This document shows positions 1 to 12,985 of a stretch of DNA of 64,000 nucleotides, piece by piece. Origin of the DNA: Hermodice carunculata. Its lineage: Eukaryota > Annelida > Polychaeta > Eunicida > Amphinomidae. The position numbers and the translations under genes are program-made. How positions within the stretch are numbered: the first letter of the stretch is position 1; every line of letters begins with the position of its first letter. The stretch spans positions 50,212,634 to 50,276,633 of the forward strand of contig OZ026629.1 in the NCBI GenBank assembly GCA_964020975.1, in the 5' to 3' direction. The notes under the pieces were generated by a model. The model searched no databases and was not told the DNA's origin. It was given only the letters and a program-made list of their open reading frames with translations.

Positions 1-321
1 TCTGTATAGTCAGTTGTTTTTTTTTTGTTTTTGTTTTTTAAATTTCAAGATTTCAAATACACCTGCTTAGCATGATGCAAAAAGCTATGATCTTTGCTCA
101 ATAATCTGAATTTTCGTCTGCTTGCACAATGGTCAATAAGCCTATCACAAAGACAGTAATCTGAATAACAGCTCTGTTGATTGTAGTTTTAAAGCTTCAC
201 GGGAGCGTTTTAAAAATACATCGCTTTCTAAAAGGAGCACTGGGACCTGATGTATAACTGCTAAATTTTGTGCCTTTAACCAACTTTTGACACACATTCC
301 AAAAATTGCACCAGAAATAAA

Positions 322-1080
<759 letters not shown>

Positions 1081-1081
1081 T

Positions 1082-1170
1082 GGGGATTTGGTCGAGTGGA
1101 TATGTGCATTTCCCATTTAAGCTAGGCGACTGGTGCTAAAGGTTGCAGGTTCGAGTCCCGCTCTTTCCGA
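1082..1170 (+). repeat. tRNA-derived sequence (SINE head or tRNA pseudogene)
   Basis: A pol III box A-like segment, TTGGTCGAGTGG at 1088-1099, is followed by a near-perfect box B, GGTTCGAGTCC at 1148-1158. The spacing suits a tRNA with a long variable arm (Ser/Leu type). A T-stem can be drawn around box B. The acceptor stem pairs only partly (GGGGA with TTTCC, using G-U pairs), so a functional tRNA is unlikely. It could be the 5' part of a SINE whose tail is not obvious. Confidence 0.5.
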
Positions 1171-1199
1171 ACATTAAATATAGTAACTATATTGATAGA

Positions 1200-3300
1200 C
1201 ATTCGTGTTCACGCCAATATGTAATGGTTATGATTTTGTTTCAGCCAAACCCGTAGCTGTTGCTATAATGACAATAATTAATAATAATTTATCAGGAAAA
1301 GTTCCCCTTTACAGCGGGGGCACAAACGGTACAGGGAAAATTCCAATAAAACGTACAGGTTCTTTGTCACGTCCTCTGTGAATTGGATGATCCTTTGAAC
1401 AGTCCCCACAAAAATGAAAGGTTCGTTGAAAACTTTCTTAAACCATCTTGTTCACGTTAAGAAAGAAATGTCTCTTATATGTGTATTTTCGGCTCCAGGA
1501 CAAGGCCATAAAACCAGGCACCAGAATTATAATGTAATTATGGAACTACTTTATTTTTTTTGTCATTCTTTCAGTACATGTAATTGAATCGTTATACCTT
1601 CCCAAGCACGAAATCTAATTTTATCATGATACAGATACATTGAAATATACGTACGACTTTGTATATATTAACAACAGTCAACAACTAGTGTCAGCTCTCC
1701 ATCACTATATTTTTTTCTTGAAATAAAAAATGTTTCGCTTTCCCGTGGCAGTAATGTTTTGTGTACCTAGATGACTTAATTGTCACATGCACATTCATCG
1801 GCATCAACACCTGAACAGCACCAAAATATGGGCAATAAAAAGTGTCCGTTTGTGCATCCGCATGCGCCGGGTGCTGTTCTGACCCGTGCATGCAGCCCGT
1901 GAGTTGATAGAAAATGCCTGGGGTTTACACACCAAGAGATGTCTTCGGAGGATAATGAAGGCTAAACCACAGAATCACCAATTTTAAACCATTATTTCTG
2001 GTACACACATGTATGAATATATTCCCATTCCCGTGATTCTGGACAAGAGGTCGATTTCCATACTTTGAATATATCGTAAGAAATACAAGTGTATGTAAAT
2101 CTAACTCAGCCAAGTTGTCACAAAATTAAAGTTGTAACTAGAAAATTAACATGCATCAGTGTAGAGTGCATTAATATCAGTAAACGATGTTTGCTGCCAC
2201 CTTTAAGCATCCATGCACCCACCACGTAAATATTTTCATTGTTATTTACATATGATCCGGCATATAAACGTGCCACAATTCTTTAAAAAATACATTTTCA
2301 TGATGTTCCATAGAATTTTAAACTTTAAACTTGTTCCATGTTCATCCGCTTCTGTTTGTGTTTTTTGTTTTGATTTTGTTTTTGTTTTTTATTTTGATTC
2401 AAGCAACACCCCTTTTTCGGTGGAAGCAACACTCGATTTATATTTGTAAGACAATGTATTTGAAAACGTTGTTTATATTTCCGTAACATCATAGACCATA
2501 CACTCTCCGAGCACGCACTCATAATGCTCGACCCAGTTTATGGCGGTACATATTGCATTCTGACTCTGTTGTACCTCCTCTTCTAGCATATATCACACAG
2601 ACATAACCGGTAAATGCATGTAACCGTGCACTGCAAAACATGTTGAACAACCCCAACTGATCCGAGCTGGAGCTCTCCGGGGACAATGCATCACGTATTG
2701 CCGTCAAAATCCATACATGGAGGCATAGATAGTCGACTATCTATGATGGAGGTACATTGTAGAAAATGACCATTGATCAACCAGATGGCGAAACACTCTG
2801 CCCTCTTCCTAGGATTTAAATGGACCAGGAAAGGAGCAGTTGCTGGCAGATTTCACTCAACCGTTCCAGTCCACATGCGCAGCCATGCCAAGAAGCAAGG
2901 AAGTCATGACTGCCAAACACACAGTTATGACGCAACTTGACTTGCTGCCCGAGCCTTTGTGCTTCGGTGATTTCCTGTAAAAAATGCAATGAAATCATGT
3001 TAAAATCCATGCGAGATTGTTTCACGACCTGCTGAAGAAGAGATAATCACGACCGAATCTGTACCCTCCTTGGTCTAACCATTTATTCTTCCATGGTCTA
3101 ACTTATAATAATCTCTCTGTACTGTGCATTTCAGGATATTAACAAATATAATGTTTGACTTGTCTGATAAGTAAGTACGTTTTCCTCAATGTTCATAAGC
3201 GAGAAAAGCAAAATAGCATTTATAGAGAGGTTAGAAAGACATTTCTACCTATTACTCTTTCAAGATATAGAAGATAGACAGTTAAATTCCGGTGAGTTTC
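1200..3300. other. unassigned, no gene seen
   Basis: Short frames only (at most 78 codons), none with recognisable motifs. A T-rich stretch with several TTTTGTTTT words lies near 2350-2395. No RNA gene or repeat boundary is visible. Confidence 0.5.
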
Positions 3301-3309
3301 CATAATCTA

Positions 3310-3328
3310 AAAAAAAAAAAAAAAAAAA
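3310..3328. repeat. poly(A) tract
   Basis: About 18 A residues just upstream of the LINE-derived region. Confidence 0.9.
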
Positions 3329-3339
3329 GACAACGGTAA

Positions 3340-4860
3340 AAGGAGAGAAAGCAGTTTTAAAATATCATTCAGTCACTTAGTACACCCTCTGATAATAACA
3401 CTGCTCATTATTGGGAATTAATAAAACAGCTTGAAAATGCATTCTCACCCAAAAATCAACAAAGTGATAAAATTGACAATGCTCATTGGATACGACATCT
3501 CAGCTCACTCATGACAAATGGTGCTAATAGGAAAGAAAGTCCTATGCAAGAAGAAGTACAAAATGCTTTGTCCAACATAGGTTTAACAATCAACCAAGTG
3601 AAATCATTGACAATGATCACTGGATACGACATCTCAGCTCACTCATGACAAATGGCGTTAACAAAGAAGAGAGTCCCATGCATGAAAAAGTGCAAAATGC
3701 TTTGTCCAACATAGGTTTAACAAGAACTTTTTCTGACATAGATTTTACAATGAGTGAAAATGAAATTATTTATGCCTTATCCACACTGAAAAATGGTTAG
3801 TCTCCTGGAAAGATGGTGTACTGAACAAAATGCTGAAAACTGGTAAAGATGTATTGTCACCTTTTTTAAAACGTCTCTTCAATCTGACATTTTCTTCAGG
3901 ATTTTTCCAGCTTCCTGGAAAACAAATTTTTTTAACTCTTTTGCACAAGGGTGGATCTCAACTGGATCCAAACAGATATACAGGAATTTCGTTGAATAGC
4001 TGTCAGTCTAAATTGTTTTGTTCCATTTTAAATAGACGTATCAAGAATTTTACAAATGGAAGAAAATTAAACAACAAGTATCAAATTGGTTTTGCAGAAA
4101 GATCGAGAACGAGTGACCAATTTTCGCGCTTTAGACTCCAATGGATAAATATGTTAAAATACTTGAAAAAAATAAATTTTTGAATGTCTGTTTCATTGAC
4201 TTTCAAAAGGCATTCGATTTGGTATGGCATGAGGGATTACTGTATAAATTGATGATTTATGATATTGGTGGATACATGTTTAATATTTTGAAAGATATGT
4301 ATTATGATTCACACATTCAGGCAAACTTTTCTACAGGTATATCGAGCAATTTTTTACGAAATAATGGGGTAAAACAAGGGTGTGTTTTAAGTCCCACTCT
4401 ATTTAATTTGTATGTGAATGATCTAACTTATGTATTTGATAATAACGAAAGCTCCATTGTTAATTGCATGCGGATGATTGGATTTTGCTATCTCAATCTG
4501 AAAAGGGTTTATGATGTTGTTAAAATAAGTTGTCAATGTACTGCAAAAACTGGAAATTATCTGTAGATGCAGATAAATAAAAACTAATGATTTTTAACAA
4601 GACTGGTAAATAAGTCTTTCGCACTTTTCAGTTTGGAAACGAAAAAGTTGAAGTGGTCAGAAAATATGTCTATTTGGGAATTGAAATTTCAGCAAATGGA
4701 AACTTTACGGGTTCCATAAAATACTCATGTGACAAAGCAGTGATATCATTGGGAAGACTGAAGAAAACATTGTATAGTAATCAAGCGGACATTAGATTAC
4801 ATCTGCACATACCCAATGAATTTTATAAACATCGTCTTACACAGTAAAGTACACAAACTT
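3340..4860 (+). mobile_element. decayed LINE (family X copy 1), RT fragment
   Basis: Reverse-transcriptase fragments of a non-LTR retrotransposon. Near 3700-4130 there is a frame with the pre-RT pattern ENEI..ALSTLKNG, then LLHKGGSQLDPNRYTGISLN. At 4141-4566 follow FIDFQKAFDLVWHEGL and GVKQGCVLSPTLFNLYVNDL, the RT palm motifs before the active site. At 4653-4847 is VYLGIEISANGNFTGS. The catalytic YADD motif is not seen, and the frame shifts several times. An internal tandem duplication of about 130 bp lies at about 3470-3715. The endonuclease region is absent, so the copy is 5'-truncated. VYLGIEISA.G.F recurs in the copy at 32.3 kb, so both belong to one family. The clade (CR1/jockey group) is not resolved. 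Confidence 0.85.
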
Positions 4861-4867
4861 TTCAAGA

Positions 4868-5070
4868 TATACCAAAGAAGGAATACCCCGTATTCCCTCT
4901 TTGATATCCTTCCTGATGACCAAACAGGTATACAAATTTTGTATACCTGTTTCTGTATGCCTGATCAGGCTCCTGAATATTAATGAGCACCATCAGGGGT
5001 ATACATTAGCCTCGTTTTGGACTTGATCACCAAACAGGAATACAAATTCTGTATATCTGTTTTGTGATCA
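4868..5070. repeat. three consecutive hairpin-forming palindromes
   Basis: 4873-4903: CAAAGAAGGAATAC pairs with GTATTCCCTCTTTG. 4922-4952: AAACAGGTATACAAA pairs perfectly with TTTGTATACCTGTTT across one base. 5024-5070: a longer imperfect palindrome bounded by TGATCAC and GTGATCA and containing CAAACAGGAATACA. The last two are related in sequence. Probably MITE-derived. Confidence 0.75.
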
Positions 5071-6640
5071 GGCTCATGAATCAGAAGACTGATGCCAGTA
5101 AAAAATAGGGCTAATTTAAATTAAAAAAGAGACCTTGTTGCCAAATCTAGTATTCTACATGTTGCTAAATGGTTGATGTTATTTAATAAATTGTTATGTT
5201 TTTCACATGCTTTTCAGTAGTTTTTATTTCACATTCATAGTCCTATTACAGGATAAAATCGTCACTACCTGTCTGTTCAGGGGATATAAGAAAATATCCA
5301 CGTGAATAGACAGGTAGTAACTAAAAGTACGGGTTGCCTAACCTGGTATGTATGACAAAATGTGGAGCTGAAAAATGAAAACGTCACTATGACCGGAGGA
5401 AGCTCATCAGAAGGTATCTGTCGCATTACGCGTTTTTGCCTGAGATATTGTCCTTGCGTGCTACCCATAATCGTCTAATACTGCATCTGACACCGTGCAA
5501 ATTAATATTTTGCATGCAAAGGCTTCCAAGAAGCGTCATATTAAGACAACGCGCAATCTAGCAATGGCATCAACAGGGCAGCAAAACTCAGGTAAATAAA
5601 GTGGTTTTATTACGATAATTCTTTACTGATTGTCAATATAAAGACGGACAGATATAATTATTGTGGCTTTAGGCCTTGGACATGCATTATTACTGGGTCG
5701 CTCCAGTTTATACATGGTCCAATTGATCGCCTACTGTCGTGCATACAGATAAAGCACCGAAATGAGAAGGACAAACACTTGAAGACAGAGACGGGGATTA
5801 TCACAGATACAGCCGTCTTAATCGGCATAAGCACAGTAGATAAACATAGAGCAAACATGTTCTTTTCAGGGAAAAATTTTATGCAGGCGGGAAAGCAATT
5901 CTTCAGGCCGGAGATTATAGGGCTTTAAGAAATCGACCATCAGTTAATGTTAAAAGGTCAACCTTGACGTGGTCTGCTCGTATCACGTTCTGGAAAACGG
6001 GTGACCGGCCAATTTATCATTTGTCTTACGGCCGTGGTAAAGAAGACTCTAGAAACAACCATGTGTTGCTTCAGACTCAAAATAGATGGATGAGATGCAT
6101 TTATCTTCTTTGATTTCAGAGATGATATCTAGATCGTGACACAAGAAAAATCACCGAAAACAAGATGTGTCACGTGAGCTGGTTCTGTGACAAATAAGCT
6201 AAGATTCTAGATAATGTGATAGGATTGCGACAAAACTAGAAACTTTTGTAACGGTCTGCGGTAACTGGTTTAAACCGTGCAAAGAAAAATTAAAAGGCAG
6301 CAAGATTTCCCATTTGAACTCCTGTTGCTTGATTGACATTAAAAACGAACACAAATTGTGAATTATAAGGTATGGTTAAAGCACAAAAAAAAAAATTAAA
6401 GTTGTCTATGGTTATTAGTTTAGGTCGATAGAAACTTTGTTGGCTGTTGAAGATACATAAACTGAACGCTTGAACACATCTATAATGTAGAGTCATCGAC
6501 TGATTTACCGTAGAAAGCTTTACCCTCTCACAAGTATACTGTACCATGTGATTGTAATAGCTTTCACAAATCTTACATGTGCACTTCGCAATGTTACGTC
6601 ATATTACCCTTTTTCTCATTCTTTAAAGGATAGTATGGTT
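5071..6640. other. unassigned region
   Basis: No recognised gene. An ATG at 5564 is followed by 28 coding bases and a GTAAAT donor-like site, and a frame without an ATG stays open over about 5640-5927. Neither resembles a known protein. The poly(A) run near 6386 is unremarkable. Confidence 0.4.
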
Positions 6641-6644
6641 TTAA

Positions 6645-7740
6645 AGTTTTAGCTTATCTGACTTGTCTGTGTGGTCAGTAGTCCGTCCATAATCCACATT
6701 TTCAACTTCTCCAAAACCGTCAGCCAGGTCCTCTACAAACTTGGTGGGGATTTACTGGGGTGAATTTTTATTAAATTTGTTCAAATGGTCCTGCGCCAGT
6801 GGTTTTTGTATTTGTTACTATTATTTTTTTGTTCATTTTTGACAAAATCTCCAAAACCGTCTGATCATTTGCTTTGAAATTATATATATACGGACACTTT
6901 TGGGGACCCACAGACCTTAATTTGTGCAACAAGTGGCGCTTTTTGCGATGTTTTTATATTTTTTATGACTTTTTGTGTGTTAAAGCTATTTTGACTTCTC
7001 CAAAACCGTCCTTTAGATTGTTCCGAATTTTGATGGAAATGCAGCTTGTGCAAGGGTCAAACCAAAGTGTTTACTTGGTAATGACACTCCGCATCACTCA
7101 TTTATACCGATTTTTTTAATCCGTTACTTATCGATTACTGCGAGTCGATGGGATTGTAATGGCAAGTCACGATTTTCACTTCTCCAAAATCGTCAACCAG
7201 ATTGACTTCAATCTTGGTGGGGATGTACCTTATGTGAGTCTCTATCAAATTTGTTGGGATGATGTTTGTGTAGGTATCTGCTAATTTTATTCAAATGGTC
7301 ACGCTCCAATGATATCAAGCTTTTTTAAAACAAAGTTACCATTTTTCGGTACAATCTTACAAAATCTTTCCTGAAATCGTTGAGCCAATAGGGTAGGGAC
7401 ATTTCCAGGGACCTTTAGACCTTATTGTCTTCAACAGGTGGCGCTACAATTATCTTTTTGCTTAAAAAAAAAAGAATTTATGTGCGTTTTTGCTTTTGAA
7501 TTTTTCTTCCAAACCGTAATTGGATCCTCTTCAAACGTATTGGGAAGGTACATGGACTTCATTTCCACCAAATTTGTTACCAGATGGTGGTGCTGTCATT
7601 TTCTGATTTTTAACAAATTATCAAATCTAAGAAAAATCAGTAAAGGGATGTGTTCATGTTTTCAAAAGTAAAGATTGGTGTTATCATCCTGAAGTTCACA
7701 GGACCACTTCAGTCTTTGCATGTAAAGTCAGCTGAGCACA
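6645..7740 (+). repeat. diverged interspersed repeat with CTCCAAAACCGTC motif
   Basis: The word CTCCAAAACCGTC, or a close variant, recurs near 6710, 6850, 7000 and 7180. A related CTTCCAAACCGTAAT occurs near 7506. Each is followed by similar text such as CTTGGTGGGGAT, TCAAATTTGTT and AGTGGCGCT. The block opens with a GCTTATCTGACTTGTCTG-like end and closes with CAGCTGAGCAC near 7729-7739. It appears to be several decayed copies of one non-coding repeat. Confidence 0.7.
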
Positions 7741-8237
7741 GGAGTGTCACAGTCCTTTTATCTAGTTTTCAGTGGATATTTGATCTAAATCATTCCTGTA
7801 GCTAATTCCCCCGAGCTCCCCACTTTGAATTCTTTCATTGAAATTTTTGACTGAGTAGGGGATCTTAAGATTGATTCTTTTTGAAGATCTTAGCGCATTC
7901 TTCGTACTGAACTAAGCTAGTGCAAGCTTCCAATAATTTGCACAACACACAGATTCTGATCGAGATGTATTACCTTTATTAGCATTTGAATCGATCTCCG
8001 GAAACCGTATCAAGGCCTTGAAATGGTTGCATTTATGACACCTTTGCTTGAGCAAACACTTTGCAACCAATTGCCTCGAAATTGTATATGATCATTTTTG
8101 GGTACCGCTTGGTCTTAAACTGTTTTACAGGAGGCGCTGCAGTTGCTTGGAAATATTTTGATAAATTGTCTGTTTACAGGGCAGGCACGTGGTACAAATA
8201 GAGACAGCTGATTGGCTACTAATAGACTAATGCAGAA
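7741..8237. other. unassigned, probably repeat-derived
   Basis: No coding frame. The phrase AGGAGGCGCTGCAGTTGC near 8130 resembles the AAGTGGCGCT text of the preceding repeat, so part may be a decayed copy. Confidence 0.4.
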
Positions 8238-8271
8238 TATATATATGTACGTATGTATGTATGTATGTATG

Positions 8272-8305
<34 letters not shown>

Positions 8306-8340
8306 TGTATGTATGTATGTATGTATGTATGTATGTGTGT
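8238..8340. repeat. (GTAT)n microsatellite
   Basis: Tetranucleotide GTAT/ATGT array with short TA interruptions. Confidence 0.95.
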
Positions 8341-8587
8341 TCAAATTAAGACATCCCATAAAATGACCACTCCTTTTAAGACTTAATTACTTCAGTTTCG
8401 TGAGTGATATTAATAGAAAGATTACACTGGATATTGCTTTCTAATAATTCTTTGAAATTACGTCACGCTTAATGGGTGTGCATGTAAGTGTGGCTACTAC
8501 AGGAACGCTGGTGTAATTGTTTGTGTTTTGTACTTTTCTCCCTATCCATTTTAAACCGCATCAATGATTTTTGGCTTTACAATGAAT

Positions 8588-8778
8588 GTTTCTTGGTTCA
8601 CTTTTGTGAAAATGTTGAAAAGATATTTTATCTTAAATGGCTGAAACAATTGATTTAAACGGCACATGAACACAGCTGGGGGATTCTGTAATGGTTCACC
8701 TTCTGTGAAAATTTTTACAAGACTTATCTTAAATATCTGGGCCATTTCCTTTGAAAAGACACATAAACACAGCTGGGA
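8588..8778. repeat. two-copy tandem duplication, unit about 100 bp
   Basis: Two diverged copies share GGTTCACxTTxTGTGAAAAT, TTATCTTAAAT, and a final ACACAGCTGGG preceded by CACAT(G/A)A. They lie head to tail at about 8595-8685 and 8690-8778. Confidence 0.7.
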
Positions 8779-9119
8779 TGCAGTGGTTCTCAATTTGATT
8801 ATATAGGCAACTTCGACTGATCCCCGAGATCACCAGGATAGTTTAATGAATGTAGTTTTTGGTGGTAACACGAGATCTCTTTGTTCTATGTCTTCGAATC
8901 GGGTGCAGTAATGGTCCTGATAAGAATTAGCCATGGAATTGCCTTTGGATGACCGTACATGGGCATTCTAAGGCAAGGCACATGGCTGTTTAGTGATGCA
9001 TTCTGAATGAAAGAGAGCATGTACGAGGAGAGGGAAGTTGCAAATAGCTCTAATAAGTCATTTGGGAAAAACTCTTCTTCCCTCATCACTTTTCGAAAAC
9101 CACTGTTGAAAAACCACGA

Positions 9120-9360
9120 TACTATTTCATGTGACCTCTTTTATACAGGCTAGGTAGCGACCGCACAGGGATGACCTTGACTTAATTCTCATGGTCACAG
9201 GGCCATTTTAGTATTTACTTAATGAATCAAAAACTCTTTGACCCAGGACACTGTGATGTTCCTCCAAAAAGGCCAAGTTAAGAAAATACATGGCTTGTCC
9301 CAAATTCCAAGATTACAATGTCACTTTAATATTTGCATGCAAGGTCAGCTGAGCACTAAA
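9120..9360. repeat. fragment of the 6.6-7.7 kb repeat family
   Basis: Near its end it carries AATATTTGCATGCAAGGTCAGCTGAGCAC in two contiguous pieces, matching TCTTTGCATGTAAAGTCAGC and TGAGCAC at 7712-7739. Confidence 0.5.
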
Positions 9361-9420
9361 ATATGTGGACAATAGTAGCTTCTTTCAAGTATTGTCTGTT
9401 TCATTTTGGGTACTTTTCTC

Positions 9421-9552
9421 AAGTCTGTGTGTGAACACAGACTTTCTTCACTCAAATAATTTATTCTTTCTTTATTTATTACGTCTGCGTGCGAATACTT
9501 CTTGTTTTCCCTCAAATACTTTAATAAGTCTGTGTGTAAACACAGACTTACT

Positions 9553-9583
<31 letters not shown>

Positions 9584-9585
9584 CT
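9421..9585. repeat. repeated AAGTCTGTGTG block with (TTTC)n
   Basis: Two near-identical hairpins, AGTCTGTGT-GTGA-ACACAGACT at 9422-9443 and AGTCTGTGT-GTAA-ACACAGACT at 9527-9548, flank a diverged third copy at about 9481. A (CTTT)n run at 9551-9585 follows. Confidence 0.8.
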
Positions 9586-9779
9586 CAGCTTTCTGGTCAG
9601 GTTTTCTCTGGCACTATTGTTCCAAAAAGTACCAAATTGGCATGGTGAAAGACCTAGTAGTGCAGTTGCGCATACTGTTTTTGGAACAATCACGATGTTA
9701 TAAATCATGCAAATAAGGGGCAAGCAAAATTTTAAAAGCTCCATGTCTTCCAACCAGGTACAGATGGACAGATATTTAA

Positions 9780-9851
9780 AGTAGTGCATACAGGTTTGTG
9801 ACACCTGCCAATCTAAAGTAGTGCATACAGGTTTGTGACACCTGCCAATCT
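9780..9851. repeat. perfect 36-bp tandem duplication
   Basis: Two identical 36-bp units (9780-9815, 9816-9851) beginning AGTAGTGCATACAGG. Perfect identity suggests a recent event. Confidence 0.95.
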
Positions 9852-9879
9852 AATGGGCAGTGAACATACATATATTTGT

Positions 9880-11830
9880 AGACATTACAATCAATGACCT
9901 CAGATTAACCTTAACCGATTTATATGCACCCAATCATGATTCTCCAGAGTTCTTCGAAACAATCAGTAACTTGGTGGAAAATATGCTAAAGGATCACTCC
10001 TGATTGGAGGAGATTTTAACTGTATTCCAAATTGAGATGTAAAGCAGGGGGTCAATATGGCTCATAAAATGCTGCTCATGTCATAAAACTCTGTTGTTAT
10101 TATATGGTGAGCAATCATTGAGAAAGTTTTTTTCATATTTTGGCAAAATTTCAAATAGTTTCTGGTTTAAAACTCAATTCAGAAAAATAGCCAGATTTTG
10201 AGATTAGGTCAAATTGAAGACTCAATCGTAACTCTACCTGCAGAACTAAATTCACAATGGACAAAGGAACCTACATCAATTTTAGGAGTTAAATAACAGC
10301 TGATCACAATAATTTACTAAAACTGAATTTTGTCCCTAGAGTTAAAAAATTTAAACAAATTTCGAATATTTGGAAAAGTAGGGTAATGGTCACGGGAGAA
10401 CACAAATAATGAAATGCTTAGCATTGCTCAAGTTTACTTCCTTTGCCTCAGTTATCCCATAGCTAGTGATAACATAATTAAAGAACTGAACACTAGTATG
10501 TTTAAGTTCATATGGAACAATAAACCAGATAGGGTAAAGCCAAATGTATTGATTAACAGTTCCGAAAATGGTGAGGTCAAAGTACCCCACTCAAGATCAC
10601 ATTTTGACTCACAGAAAGTGACATGGGTGAAAAGACTATAAACATCTAGAAGAGCTTCAGTGAAAAAACTAGCACTACACATCATTGGTTATTCTGCTGA
10701 AATCAGAGCTCTGTCGGGTAACAAATTTTAATACCCGGGTACCAGCAAGTAATACCCGTCAAGTAAAGTATATAGAAAACAATGCATACCAAGGAATGCC
10801 TCTGATAAAGTACACGTCATTTGTCGAGCTACAACTTGGATGTAGATAGCATATTGATAAGAAGAATACAAATCAAATTCTGGGTTCAAGTAGCAAAAAA
10901 TGGGTGCACGGCGACAACGACTGAAATGTTCGAGTTTGACAATACTGCAAGAGTTGTTGTGGCACAAAAGCTCAAAACGTATGGAGGGGAACCCCGTAGA
11001 TTTTAATACATGGAAGAATGTAGGGGTAACCAAAATACGTGATTTGTTGAAACCTGATCGGTCTGTTTTCACCTGTGACGAATTAAAAAACAGGTGGAAT
11101 ATAAACGTCAATTTTTTGACATATTACAGTGTTGTAAAGTTGTCCTAAAGAGGTGGCCAGACATCAATAGAGATCGCCCTGTAGGCATTGGAAAAAAGGT
11201 GTTCTGATAAAAAACATTTACCAAACAGACCCACAAAAATGGTATATGATATTTTGATTTTTAGAAAATGCAGAATCTGTGGTTGTACCATCGGAGAAAT
11301 GGAAAGTACATCCTAATGTTGACATGTCACAAGAACAGTTTAATGATCATTTTGCCCTGATATGCTGCACTACAAGTTCTTCGAAGTTCAGGGCCTTTCT
11401 TTACCCTTATTTACATTGCTGCTTTAGAACAAACACGTGTGAATTTAAGATAGGTTTAACCAAATCAGAGCTGTGCCCATTGTGCGGTTTAGAAAAAAGA
11501 GACTTTCTTTCATGTATTTTGTGAATGCTTCATTGTACAAAGATTTATCACACATCTTAACACTTCGTTGTCACAGAACACTGGAACTCAACATTTTGAT
11601 AGTAAAGAAATGTTGTCGGGTATAAACAGCCCGAATGCTGCTTACTTGACCAGGATTTTTGTGTGTCGCAAAATACTATATTTGGAGGAGCAAATTTGAA
11701 AGGAGACATCCTACTTTAAAGGATATTTGTATGCTGTGCATTTGAACATTGAAACAGAACAGTATATTTCCATGAAAAAGCATGGAAAAATGGAGACGTA
11801 TACCCCCTGGAAGTTTAAATGAATCTTTGT
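9880..11830 (+). mobile_element. decayed Tx1/L1-type LINE
   Basis: Fragments of an endonuclease/RT open reading frame. Near 9893-10020 is LRLTLTDLYAPNHDSPEFF, then a frame-shifted LLIGGDFNC, the conserved block of the APE endonuclease. After a large internal deletion that removes the RT palm, about 10150-10310 reads LNSEKSQILRLG and EPTSILGVK. At 10414-10640 come IWNNKPDRVKPNVLI and KVTWVKRL, typical of the post-RT region of L1/Tx1 ORF2. About 10980-11150 reads FNTWKNVGVTKIRDLL. The terminal CPLCG zinc-finger-like segment lies near 11475. Several frame changes show it is dead. The element is present from EN to C-terminus but internally deleted. Confidence 0.85.
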
Positions 11831-11941
11831 TGTGGGATTTACTATATCATGTCGAAGTATTACTGGTAATTTTCAAATGTTCAGTAGATATATCGTCTAT
11901 TGATAACTCTTACTTTCTTTCAAACATTATAATTTTTGTGA

Positions 11942-11968
11942 CTATATATATATATATATATATATGAT
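11942..11968. repeat. (AT)n microsatellite
   Basis: Short TA run after the LINE 3' region; a second small run lies at about 11989-11997. Confidence 0.9.
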
Positions 11969-11969
11969 G

Positions 11970-12610
11970 GCTCCAACCCCCCACGATAATATATATATGG
12001 TATTTCATTGAATTGGTATTGATGGAGCGTTATCGAGATCATTAGACGAAACGTACCAAGAACTGGAAAACTAATCAGCAAATACTGAGCTGCATTCACC
12101 ATGTGTTCCTTTTGTCTTGAAATTAGTGCCGTTAACAATTACACAGAGCAGGCTTCCGAAAGCGCAACTTTGTGGATTGTTACAAAGTGTTGGGTGGTAG
12201 ATTCACTGGACGTTGTACGTGATAGTATTAAAATATGTTTCCTTAATACTTTGGGCCATTCGTGGCAAAGTAGCGGCCAAAACGACCAGGCATACAGGAG
12301 CTATAATTCAAGGGGTTCGATCTTAAAAAACAGGCGTCGGCCTGCGGCTGCTTGATCGTCTAACGGTAAACAACGTTTCCTCAATTGATTTGTGGACCTT
12401 TTGTTCATACTTGATAGTAATTATGATGGTTTTGATTTCACACAGTGCAGCGTTCTCTTGCGTGGTGTGATCACGCCACTTAAACTCGTTTTCGTGTCAA
12501 TTTCTCACCATTTCTCCTTTGTAAATCTTACGCATTTTGAAGTTTTATCGCAGGCACAAACTGTGGACGTTGTAGTAGAATTACAACACTGGCAAATTAC
12601 AAACAGAGAG
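11970..12610. other. unassigned region
   Basis: Two frames of 76-84 codons (12101-12355, 12392-12622, +) overlap this stretch; neither has recognisable motifs. An isolated box B-like GGTTCGATCTT near 12317 lacks a partner box A. Confidence 0.4.
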
Positions 12611-12611
12611 A

Positions 12612-12642
12612 CAGCTAGCTAGCTAGCTAGCTAGATAGATAA
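12612..12642. repeat. (CTAG)n / (GATA)n microsatellite
   Basis: Five or so CTAG units run into GATA units. Confidence 0.9.
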
Positions 12643-12933
12643 GAGAGAAAGAAAGCAAAAACGACAGCATGACGTTCTAGCAGCTGCCAATGCCCGATTT
12701 TCTACCACGTTCGCCACTAGGCATTCACCTGGTTTCACCTTTCAGAAGCAGAATACAGGAAGCACCTGGAGGCCAAAGCTGCTACAACTAGTCTACAGCA
12801 TGTGTTTCCCTGAAGTGCACATTATATTGACTGCATTATGTTCTAATTGGGGCCTGGGGTTGCTGTGTCTGCTGATTTTCTCATCCTGAGGTGCAGTATA
12901 TGCTTAATGCTCTGTCGGATGTAACCCCATTTT

Positions 12934-12935
<2 letters not shown>
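12643..12935. other. unassigned region
   Basis: No recognisable feature. Confidence 0.4.

Positions 12936-12981
<46 letters not shown>
12936..12981. repeat. (GT)n microsatellite
   Basis: Uninterrupted TG dinucleotides. Confidence 0.98.

Positions 12982-12985
<4 letters not shown>

Noticed and set aside
5564-5927. Tiny ATG exon (28 coding bases) with a GTAAAT donor and a downstream open frame
   Set aside because: Neither peptide resembles a known family, and a 28-base exon with a weak donor is easily found by chance.
12311-12325. Box B-like GGTTCGATCTT
   Set aside because: No box A at a suitable distance and no cloverleaf.
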